DNA from: Lingula anatina
Taxonomy: Eukaryota > Brachiopoda > Lingulata > Lingulida > Lingulidae
Assembly: GCF_001039355.2 (NCBI RefSeq)
Contig: NW_019775585.1
Span: forward strand, 48,312 to 112,311
Length of the DNA: 64,000 nt
Reading direction: 5' to 3'
The notes below the pieces were generated by a model that ran no database searches, had not been told where the DNA came from, and saw only the letters and a list, made by a program, of their open reading frames with translations. A program made the translations under genes and the position numbers. Position 1 is the first letter of the stretch. Every line of letters starts with the position of its first letter. Shown here in pieces: positions 12,193 through 23,412 of the stretch.

Positions 12193-14633
12193 TTACACTC
12201 CAGTTTTATCCGGGGTTTCATCTGGTTCTGGCGTTAAAGGTGCCATTTCTACGTGAGGAGACTCCACATCATATGCATCCTGAACAGCTGGGCAGCAGAT
12301 CTTGTTATAAAACAATATTGAGAGAAATAAATGAACAAAATAATAATTTAGTATTGTAATGAATGGGCAAAAAAGATTAACAGTTCGATCAAACATCTGA
12401 CATAAACACAATTAACAATAATATAAACTTATTAATTAACGAAATACTTTTAGTAAAAAAGGATTGACTGTTGTGATATGGGGTATATGCTAACCAGTCT
12501 TTGTAACAGAAGATGAACTAGACTCCTTGTTTAGTCGTAGGTGGTGTGGCACATAACTGACCCACCTTGGAAAGACTGAAGCTTCCAGATGTGCAGATTG
12601 TATGGAAAGCCCCCGCATACATGCATATCAACCAGACTATGATACCAAGAGCCCATGAAACCGCCGAGGCATAGTTCCCAAATTTTTCGTCCAGAAATTC
12701 CAAAAAACTTACATTGGTTATCATGTAGATAATCTGAAAACACTAAACCAAGGCACAACAATAAAGAGTTGAGTTTTTGAAAAGACAAACACGAATATGA
12801 TCTCAAGAATCTTTTAAGCATTATGACTGACAATGTTACGTTTAGAAATAATCCGGCTTTAAGAAATTACACTCTTGTTAAAAAAGAATGAATATTCCAA
12901 CAGAACATAACATGTGATTTCACTAAGGTACAACTATCACAAATTTCATCGTTCAACAAGCGTATTAGTGTTTTATTCTCATTTTATGTTCTAACTTGGA
13001 AGGACAGTATTATATTGTGAATTTTTAAAATTAAATTGAAATTATATTGTTGGTCACTTACTGTCGTAATTAAAATAGCAAGAAGAAACCAGATACCAAG
13101 ACATATCTTTATGACCAAGTGATACTTCAGGCGAACTGAAATTAGACCGAGAATTTAACATTTAAAAGAAAATCCAGAAAGTTTGGATAAACATAGATCT
13201 AATTTTCGTCTGAATATAAGTGGAGTTCTGAAATATGCATAACAAGAAAACAACTACCACCAAAGTCATGGCACGGAACAAATCAACAACATATCAGTGA
13301 ACGGACAATTACGTAAACTCTTCGGAACGTTATTGAAGTATAAAGCCAGAAACATTCCTCCACACAGATACCTCGTTTTCGGTAAAACTACTCATTCCTA
13401 TTAGTACTTACAAAAGGAGATGGCCACTGCAATGCCACATGTCAACGTGAACAGAAAGAACAGATGAACAACTGCAACGTCAAGTACTTCAAAGAGGCCG
13501 CTGTAACCCCCCTGGAAGGTAATTTTTTAGTGTAAATTTACGTAGTCTTTCACATGCATATGTCAGTATGTGATAAAATGAACAAATGGTCAAGCCAGTA
13601 ATCAATTAAGAGAAAGAGAGAGAGAACACATATCATTTTTCAAGCTATTGTCCGTATGTTGTCCCGTTAACATCGTCAGAATAAAAGGTAAAAACTCACC
13701 CTGGAGCAAAATATCAGTGAAAACAGAAAGCTGACGGTGCAGAAAACAAAGGAAGAACCCAGTCGCCACAGCCATGGCCGGTTCTCCATCCTCTGTCCCA
13801 GCCCTTCTTGAATATTGTCAAGTATAACGACGGTTGTCAAAGTCTACAAAAAAATTAATAAGAAATAAAGAATATTGCTTCATTGCCAAAAGATTCTTGA
13901 AAACTGGCCACTCAACTCTTGGCATGCCTCTCGTGTTTCCATCGGATTCAAGGAATCCCTAAAACATAATTTTTTATTTCAAAATATGGTGGCTCTAATC
14001 ATACTGGGATGAGCAATGCAATGGATCTGCTTGATTTGAGAAAGATATACTTGTACAATGTAAGTACATGTAGTTTAGCAGCTTCACAAGCACTATTAGA
14101 ATTCGAGAAAAGCGCAACGTCCAGAGACAGTCATTAGCACCATATGAGAATTAGCGAATTCAGAACCAAACTAAAGTAAGCACTTACCAAAGGAATGATA
14201 CTGGCTAAAAATATAGTTGCAAACAGTAAAAATGCAATACCATTTGGCACATCTAACTCGGCAACAGCATCTGGCAAAGCTTGAAACAGGAGCACTGAAG
14301 ATAGTCGAAAGAAATGATGACAACTCAAGTGCTTCCAATTGTGTAAGGTGAGAACACTAAACAAAACAGGAAGGTGCAACAAAACTGGTGTAGATGTTTT
14401 AACCTGCATTATGACTCCTGAATGCAATCCTGATATCTTACTATTGACCTATGACAATGAAAAAAAGTTCAAAAAGAAAAAAACAATCAATACTTTTTTC
14501 GTTTTATGATAATATTCTCGGAGATACAGTGACGAGGTGCTTTCATTAACTCATTTCTTCACTTCCAGTGGTCAGGTTTTTAGAAGACGACCAATAGCTG
14601 AAGGATCTTTTGCAAAAGCTTGAAGTTCAAAGT

Positions 14634-14679
<46 letters not shown>

Positions 14680-17404
14680 GAGTATGGAGTAACATACCTG
14701 TTCCTGAAACCATGACTTCATCTAACGACACTTGCTTCTTGTACGCTAGACCTCCAACGTATGGTGCAACCAGTCCTTAATGAATAAAGAGGAGAGCGCA
14801 ACTACTTGCAAGTATTTTACGACAATGTCGTAGTTACGTTTCATTTCTTATAATAGAATACAATTAGATTAATGCAATAGTTCAAGAGTCAACTAGAGCG
14901 GCACAGCTGCAATAAATCTGTTATCAAATAGTATCTCGAGTTCCGTCAGAAAACGTAATATACTGTGGCTGGTTTATTCTATTCCGATAAGTAACTAGAC
15001 ATCCACTCAGAGTGCAGACCTCGACCAAGGCAGCTCAATTCTCACCTATCAATTAATTAACTCGATTATCATAACTATCTTAGTTAATTAATAAAGTGAA
15101 TAATTAACTAAAAAAATAAAATGATAAATAAATAAACCAACACCAAAATCTATCCTTTTTTTGACCTATCCTGAACATTTGACCCCCCCCCCCCCATAAC
15201 TTTTGCACAATGTGGTAAACACACAGAAAATTAATTTACTATTTATTAGCCTTTAATTAATAAACAGATAACCAGCAAAGTATGAACGTTACTTTCTTGG
15301 TCTCCTCCAGGCACTTTTTGAAAACTTTTAAATGAAAATTCGTTCACAACTTTAATAACTCTATTACATCTTGCAAACAGTCAAACAAACAGACAGACAA
15401 ACAGAACCGACGGCATAACCTCCTTGGCGGAATCAATAATGAGATTACTTACCCACGGATATATGGGGGGCAACCAACACGAAAATAAACGGGAAAATCC
15501 AGAAACTGAAAAATGAATACTTGATTTATATTTAACGCATTTATCAACATTTTATTCATAACTAAAATGACAAATTCAGCATTACTCTAACAAGCGGTTT
15601 TACCGAATTAACAATCTAGAGACAGTCTGAGGACCCATAATAGGGAGGGATAAATCCTGTTGATGACCCGTTCATCAAGAGAGACAATAGCCATAAGTAA
15701 GTAAATTGCATTGTCAAGGATTTTAAATTAAATGGTTTAATTTTTTGTTGTAAGCATTATGTCTGCACACCAACACCCGAATACCCTGTCCTGCTATATA
15801 GGATAATATTAAATAAATTCAAAGAACAGGTCTCACAAATTTTAAACAAGGCCTTGTAATTATATAACTGTAATGTTAGTAATTGACAGCCACGAATGAA
15901 TAAGGAGCAGGGAGTGTTTTGTAGAGTAACTTGAGTTGTCGGCACATAACCTTCCGGTATAATAAGAATTTTTAAAGTACACATTGATTACATTAATAGC
16001 CTTCGGTCTTGCGACTTAACTTAAAATCGAGCGAGATTCCGTGGGAGGAGAGTGAGATCAGAAACAACGACGACTAGCGAATACGATGCGGCAACGAATA
16101 AAACTTGACAAAAATTATCTACGCATATTTTTTACAGTCTATTGCACCAAAGTACGATTTAATGACATATACTAACCAATAATAAAGCCATTTATACTGG
16201 CGACATCTTCTACCTGTATATTTCCCCAGCGTGGGTAAAATCCCGGAGAAGAGGCCAAGAGAATAAATCAAATACGTAAAAACACGCAGAGCCTCCTGGA
16301 ATAAATACGAAGTGACACGTTATTTGCCAAAGTTAACATTCATAACTTCAAATTTGTCAAAAGAGCACTCTCATGGGACTCATCAGAGAAAGCCTCAAGG
16401 CTCCCCACGTGGTTTAAATTTAAGCGATATCTTGCGGGATTTGGAGAACAGTGGGTTAGAAAAAATGGCAAACCTTGGGCCATTATGAAAAGGAAAATCT
16501 ATTTCCAGTGCAATGCGTCAGAACATCCTTATCATATTCTTTTGAACTTTCACACACAATCGTTCAAACTATACAATTGATTAAGACTTACGTACCTCCA
16601 CGTCCATTCGCACCTCTGGTCTTAGCACGTAAAAGTATTCCATAGCTGTGGATGTGACCTCCTCGGGGACGGCCACCGTACGACCATAGATCAGCACAAT
16701 GAAGTAGAATAACGCATACAAGGGAGCCACCACATACATTATCTAGAAGGGAGGAAAAAGCTCTCATCCAGATAAATATGATAATATTAATAATGATTAA
16801 AATTATAGTGTCACGTTTTAATCATGTGATTACATTTCTAAAATTTTAAAATTAAATTACTTTGTACGTACTGTATTTAGATAAAAGAAATACGATTTTC
16901 AAGACAGCAAAGAAGAAAGTTTCATGAAAATATACGTTTTTTTACATATTTAAGAATATGTGAATAGCAATAGTTGAATAAGGCCTTTGTTTTGGATGGA
17001 AACTTTCAGGCAATTACTGTTTTATTTTAAAACATTGTAGACATACTGTATAGTGTATGCATATTCATAGAAAGTGTATTGAGAATTAACTACTAATTGT
17101 AACTAAATTTTCTCATAATAAAATTTCTAAAAAAAAGCATAGACATTCAACGTGTTCTAAAAGATTACACGTTTAAAAACAGATTAAACCGTAAAACCCA
17201 TAATTGACGTAATAACCCAGGAATATGGAGTGTCGCTTACCACACCAAAAACTCCCGCTCCGCCCATGCTTCCCAAGAAAACGCACACCCAGACACCTAG
17301 TGTCGGTAACGCCGTCGTCCATGGCACACCCCCATCACTATTGCTTTGCAATATACGATGACTGCAAATACATGTATATGAATCTTGAGCAATTAAAGTG
17401 GGAC

Positions 17405-17454
<50 letters not shown>

Positions 17455-19168
17455 TAGGTGTGCACAGTAAATTTTTTCTTTTTTTTTGTGAAATTCATAT
17501 ATTTTCTCCATTTTTTAATCTAATTGCTCAAGACCTACATATTTATATAGTCATTTTTGGTAAATTCGAAAGTTGCAAATAATACGTCAGCCATTTAGAA
17601 ATGAAAGACGTACCTGAAATACATGCTTGATTCTTGGCCTGGACTACAGTGCACGGTAGTGAAGTTGAAACTATCTACAGAACTGAAGTCCCTGGAAAAC
17701 CAAATTAATGACTTAATTAAATATATACTGACTCGTACAAAGGGCTTACTTTAATAGTGTTACACGGATACAAAAATGATTTCCATCAAAATTTTAAACG
17801 CTTTAAGGGACAAAGTGTAAGATTTTTAACACGCATTGAATATATAAACCACTTTCTGTGGTACATATTATATCTTAGAGGCAAGTTATATTTCTTGATC
17901 ATTTTTAGCAGACGAATACCATGAATCACGTGGCCAAAATTGATCTAATTTATCACCTCCTGGCGAACCTAGCCACTTGACATAGGTTGAAACGCACAAC
18001 ACGCAAGTCCGTTCTCGAAGTCATGGTGGAATTTGAAAAACCCACCTGGGGTTACACCTTTTTTTAATTTTTAAGGAGTGTTAGAGTTATGACGAGTGTC
18101 AGTAAAGAAGTATCAAACTTGTTTAGCCGGAGTTTATCTCAGGAAAATTTGTCAAGTATGAGTTTGTGACGGGAAAATCTTACAATGCATATTTAAATAT
18201 GACAAAAAATATGCTTTAATGGCTTAGTAAATGGCTCCTTTAATGGCTCAGCAAACCCTAATTCGAGTCAAGAATAATACATTTTTCCATCACGAGTGAT
18301 ATTAACTGGTAGGGCCCTACTATCTTCTTTAAGAAACTAGAAACTTACATCTCAAAACCAAACGAATGTATCGTAACTCTGTGAACGTTTTTTTTTTAAC
18401 TTAAACTCGTTGTTTAACCTAAAGTGAGGAAAATCAGAATTTAAACATGTATGCTATATAAAGGTCGAACGTTAGGGTCCTGGCTGGCTACAGACATCCA
18501 CCTACCTGTTGGGTTGCGGAGTTGGCTGTCCACAACATTCCGTATTCCAAGGGTTGTCACACGTTGACCACGGGTAAGGAGACGACAAGGAGTCAAACAT
18601 GAAGAACAGGGCGTGTCCACTTAACAAGGACATTATTAAGTTCTGAATAGCTTGCAGAACAAGAAGCGCTATTCCAGCCCCTTGTGTCGAGAAAGAAGAA
18701 TATATGGTATAAGTGCTACGGAACAGAGTATAGACTAGAAAGTCAATGACAGACTCGGAAACATATGAAATAGAGAGAGAGGATAAGAGAGAGAGAGAGT
18801 ATACACATGCCTGTTCATGAATCAATTTCACTTTCTGGCTTGCTTTGATCGTAATATAATAATTGCTGCATCTCAGTACAGGTACTCAGCGAAAAGACCG
18901 ACTTACCTTTCATCAAAGGAAACCCCTTAGAAATCATTCCCACAATCCCACGTCCAGTCTTGGCGCCCATGGTCATCAGTAACATCATAACAGGGATCAG
19001 CACGAACCACAGAAACAAGGCGAAGGCAACCCAGAACATGACAGCTGAAATGTACATCTTGTAAGTCAGTATCCATTATGGTGAGAACCACAGTGTGTTT
19101 TATCCACTCTAAATATTAAAAAGAAAAACATGCCATCTTGACCCCCACAATAAACCAGCAGGAATAAA

Positions 19169-19204
<36 letters not shown>

Positions 19205-20234
19205 ACCCGCATGTGCGAGTGTGTGTGTGTTTGATTGCCATTCATCCTTGCATAACAAAAAAGTATTAATTAAGGTTTTCGTCTGTTTACTTATAAATGT
19301 ATATAATGTCCAATTGTTGAAAAGGTTCTCACTGCCTCCTCCAATATAGCATTTCAGTATTTAAGAATCTATTATTTCTTTGAAACATAGGAATTTGGTT
19401 CGTGCCAATGCTATTTTTTCAGTTCGAATAAATGAGAGAGAGAGAGAAAGAGAGAGAGAGAAGAGAGAGAGAGAAGAAGAAGTTGATGTCTATGAACAGA
19501 TTCAACGGATTCTTAGTAGAATGACTATTTAAAACATCCTCCATATATAACAAATAGCTTTAGTGGCTCCGGAAATCACTTTCTCAATCGATATTTTCCA
19601 TTAGTAATGTCTGTTCTATTGTAAAATTATTTCCGTCATTTATTAATATCCAGTCTAATAAAAACACCTCAATAACTGAATGGGGTTTACAATATAATAG
19701 GGCTAAATTAAGTCCAAAGTTGGCCCTAACTTGAAATTATTGTCCAAGTTTGCTATATAAACCAATAATGGTCCACTCAAAAGAAAACATTTTCCTTGTT
19801 TTTCTTTCTTTTCTTTTCCACTTAAAATGGCTTTTGGTTTTCACAAATCATTAAAGACGGTTCCAGCTTTACCATCCATAGTCTGAGGCCAAAATTAAAG
19901 TTGTAAAGAAGAGACTTATCGACTTCAGTAGTTTGTGAAACTAGTCATAATAGCTGAATAATTTACTTACATGCATGTCTGTAGATGATATATGGTGCAA
20001 CGGCCAGATTGTAGTATCCGAACACATAAAAACACACCAGCGCCAACTGAGCGGGGTTCCAGTATGTCGTAAACTCTGCCATTGCTCCGATGATAATCAA
20101 GGAACTGAAAAACAAAACCAAAATTAGATAATTCCTAATTTTATCCCAACAATCACAGTACGTTGCGAGCACGTTGCTGACGCTGTTCTGCATTGTTACA
20201 GGTGGCTTTGACGTGGTTGCAGCTTGGGAGCCAT
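12193..20234 (-). CDS. Divergent SLC6-type transporter-like membrane protein (16 exons)
   Basis: Minus-strand exons in order: 20234-20200 (tentative), 20104-19971, 19044-18907, 18680-18506, 17691-17614, 17361-17241, 16742-16596, 16295-16177, 15505-15453, 14775-14698, 14279-14188, 13843-13700, 13511-13412, 13135-13062, 12733-12566, 12300-12193. They stay in frame for 587 residues, the usual SLC6 size. Family landmarks in order: TM2 ending before a fully hydrophilic loop, EL2 with the cysteine pair of the form W-S-T-C-D-N-P-W-N-T-E-C and an N-F-T glycosylation site, TM6 with Y-S-L-G-L, the GLAYKKQVSLDEV loop, TM8, C-S-R-G-G-Y then F-E-V-L-D at TM10, and TM12 with FGNY. SLC6 proteins move amines, amino acids or osmolytes with Na+ and Cl-. 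Here TM1 reads NLAVAPY where NVWRFPY is canonical, and the glycine run after it is missing, so ion or substrate handling is uncertain. Exon 1 (MAPKLQPRQSHL) and the extended donor at 16177 were chosen by frame; the last exon could instead start at 12279. Confidence 0.8.
14636..14676. repeat. (GA)n microsatellite
   Basis: About 40 bp of GA in an intron of the SLC6-like gene, about 20 bp from the donor of exon 14775-14698. Confidence 0.95.
17410..17451. repeat. (AT)n microsatellite
   Basis: About 42 bp of AT in an intron of the SLC6-like gene. Confidence 0.95.
17891..18180. repeat. Dispersed repeat, copy 1
   Basis: An intronic stretch that matches 35978-36275 in several ordered blocks: a TGATCATTTTTAGCAGA-like start, ATGAAT, TTATC-CCTCCTG-CGAAC, GGAATTTGAAAAACCCAC and GCCGGAGT. 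No coding frame. Class unknown. Confidence 0.6.
19171..19202. repeat. (GT)n microsatellite
   Basis: Pure GT run, with a GA-rich tract at 19432-19482 nearby, in an intron of the SLC6-like gene. Confidence 0.95.
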
Positions 20235-21482
20235 ATTGGCTCAACGTAGATTTATGTTAGTTACTGCACATGCCGAGCGACTATTCCGCCCAAGGGCTAG
20301 TTTATCCTATAGCTATCTCACTCACGTATTTTCATAACGTCAAATTTCATTTTAATTTGTATTTATTCATTCAGTTCATTTTTCTTTATTTATTTATTTA
20401 TTTATTTATTTATTTTACTGGGGTACAATTATGTGTTAGGCCTACAACCTCAAGACTGGCTGCATTAGAAACACAATTGAACGACCTTAGTGGACATTTT
20501 CAACATACCGATGGAGATCTGCACATTTTTTGGATTGCTGTCAATTTTGCAGGGCGAACGCAATTTTACTGAACCGCTGATTCACAGCATTTCGACGTTC
20601 AGATAGGAATATTACACTGATGAATGTTTTCAGCTCGTGGTAATTTTTTTCTATAGGTTTAACGTGAATAACAAATCAACAATTAATGTTTCCATATCTC
20701 CGGATATTAGTTAAATTAAGTTCTCTATAGTCTGCTTAGTAAACGAACGTATCTACATTCAAATAAGCATAGTACATAACAAGAAATGCTGACAGATGAA
20801 AAATGTATTAATAAGATTTTTTACATAGAAAAATATGGTATTTACCAAAGTCTTGTCCCTCAGGTGTCTAAATTCTATAGCTGTAGTTAAAACGCACGAG
20901 TCTCTTGTCAAAAAAAAAGTCAATTAACCTCTGTTAAAATCTAGATAGTATAAAGGATGAATTACCGAATATTGCTCAGTCTGATATAAAAGCACAGCCC
21001 CCAAAAGACAACCCAAGACATTGCGCAAGGGAGTCCATACATTTTAACCAGCATTCAAAATCTTAGTAGAAGAGAAAAAACTGAGGAAACTCCACTTCAG
21101 CTTTTGCTAAAAGCATACTGGGCAATGTGAACTTCACATTCGTGTCTTATTGCAGAACATGTGTACGTTGTTTTATATAGGGGACGATAATGCCTCGGGC
21201 TTCCGTCAGTTAAAAATGTGGATGAAAGATGAAAGATGAGCCTCGAACTTTCGAACCAATTACGAACCAACATACATACTTAAAGACCATTTTAATATGG
21301 AGCGGTATATTTAGCGATACCGTCTGTACCGGTACACTTTTCGAGGTCCTGACCTGTACTTACGATACAGGTTATTTGACCCCTCTTTCACAATTTCTCC
21401 ACAACATGTTCTGCAATGTTAGGTCTCCGTTTAGGTGACTACATTACGTAATAGCCGGGCTTTCAATATATACTAGCTGAAT

Positions 21483-21484
<2 letters not shown>

Positions 21485-21526
<42 letters not shown>

Positions 21527-21541
21527 GTTGTTGTTGTTGTT
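21485..21541. repeat. (ATT)n-(GTT)n microsatellite
   Basis: Trinucleotide run; reads as poly-Asn on the minus strand, a false frame. Confidence 0.95.
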
Positions 21542-21795
21542 AAATGTACGGCTAAATGTGAAAAAGAGCCAAGCTACAAAACAACTGTGTTGTTTTATAT
21601 ACATGTATAAGACAGTAATGCCCAGAGCTTCACTATTATGCGCCGTGCAAATAATATAGATGAAAGACGACACCCAAACTTCCAGTGCCTTTTTTTATAC
21701 AGTATCACACGCTAAATCGCCATTGACCATATTTATGGGATAGTCTTGCCCTACAACTGCTATTATAACTGCTGCTGTTACATGTGCTACTACTG

Positions 21796-21826
<31 letters not shown>

Positions 21827-22566
21827 GTCGATCGTAGCAATACATAATAAATAATAATTATTAACAAGACTCTTCTATATTATGTTACTGTATCACTAAA
21901 CGCGAGAGTCGCTGGCGCGCGCGCGCGCGAGATTAAGACAGATCAGAGAGAGAGGGATAGAGAGGAAGAGAGAGAGCTGAACCTACCCTAGTACGCCTAT
22001 TCTGTTAAATCAAATGTTCCAGTGCGTGTAACTGTCCAGTGCGTGTAACTGTATAGTATGGAGGTAAACCGGTCAACAGCGACTGTCTGCTAACAAAACA
22101 AAATGCAGCCTATCATTAGCTGTACAACCACCTAGCAGCAACATGGGTTTTCCGTCGATTCCCGCTTGATGCTGTTTATATTACATCCAATATCTGGGTC
22201 AGGTTTACGCAGCTAAAATGTGAAAAGCGGCTTACACAGCTACTGAGCGTTTCAAGGGCTTTTTTTTCTCATATAATTTGTGTAGGAATATACATGTGTA
22301 TCCCACAGCCCCAAATACCGAAATTACGTACATATTGTTTGTGTGTGATATGGCAAAAACGGCCCTAGTCTGTAAAATGTATTACCATATATTGAAAGCA
22401 ATAACTTTTTCGACTGGAACTGTTATATACACCTGTTCTCTCATTCCATAAAACAACCGCACTAGTATTCTAACATGGCAGTAAAATACTTCATGATACA
22501 TGCATTCCTTCCCAACTAGTATGCCCATGCGCAAACAATCTCTCTCCCTCCATGTGCCTGTGCATC

Positions 22567-22580
22567 CCTCTTTCTCACTT

Positions 22581-22654
<74 letters not shown>

Positions 22655-22678
22655 GCACACACACACACACACACACAT
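22567..22678. repeat. Compound microsatellite (TC)n-(AC)n-(GC)n-(AC)n
   Basis: CT run, then AC, then about 16 bp of alternating CG, then AC again. Alternating purine-pyrimidine from about 22617 to 22678 could adopt left-handed DNA. Reading frames across it are artefacts. Confidence 0.97.
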
Positions 22679-23251
22679 ACTGACCTGAGTAGAACCCACT
22701 TGCAGTGTTGTATCGTCGTTGTAACATAAACATATAAACTCAACCCGGATTCGATGTCGCAATACACGCCTACACACAGACTATACCGCTTTACTGAACT
22801 CTTGCCACACGCTTTACACAAATTATACCAAGTACCCCGTTTGACCACAATAAACACGTTGTAGCATACAAAGCGAATATTACTTCTTTTCTTATACAAA
22901 CTATAAATAAATATGTCGAAGAAAGTGGGTCACGATGGAAAACAGACGCCCAAACCGATTTACTGGAAACGCAGGTCTAGTCTTACTTTTTATTGACACA
23001 CATGTACATACCCTGTATATTCTATAATAACGCATCACAAAGAAAAAAAGATCTTTGCTTGGATATATTTTAAGTGTGCTCTTCAAATGTTGACTTAGTA
23101 GGCTTAGATATATAATTCCTTGCCTATAGTCCAACAACGAGTTTATCCAGCTGACTGAAAAAAAAAAGAGTTAACTGGAGAACCATGATCGTCGATGCCT
23201 GAACCAAGCCCGACATTGAAGCAGAAATTCTTTAAATGTAGGTTTGGTTGT

Positions 23252-23412
23252 CTAATTCCTTATCAAAGGTGTTTCGCCTTTGTTTAATTAGTGAGTTTTT
23301 ATAAATGGTGTCTCGCCATTGTGAATGATACGAGATTTTTAGTATCATGCTTGATCAGTGTCTCGCTTGTGTCACCAGACCAGGGAATTATATCGGAATA
23401 TATAATTCCCTG
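23252..23412. other. Cluster of small hairpins with a repeated loop motif
   Basis: Hairpin 1: stem CAAAGG (23264-23269) with CCTTTG (23277-23282), loop TGTTTCG, enclosed by CTAATT (23252-23257) and AATTAG (23286-23291). Hairpin 2: stem AATGG (23304-23308) with CCATT (23316-23320), loop TGTCTCG. Hairpin 3: ATGATAC (23325-23331) with GTATCAT (23342-23348). A third TGTCTCG lies at 23359-23365, with a weak stem. Hairpin 4: a perfect 13-bp stem CAGGGAATTATAT (23381-23393) with its complement at 23400-23412. No open frame. It may be a degenerate MITE or a structured RNA or DNA element. Confidence 0.6.

Noticed and set aside
20104-20244. Unspliced frame running into exon 20104 (SQYGSQAATTSKPPV...)
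   Set aside because: It lacks an ATG at its left limit, and TTTTTCAG directly before 20104 is a good acceptor with matching phase from MAPKLQPRQSHL; kept only as an alternative.
22382-22899. Open frames of up to 131 codons on both strands
   Set aside because: They are made by the compound TC/AC/GC microsatellite at 22567-22678 (Arg-Glu, Val-Cys, Thr-His runs).
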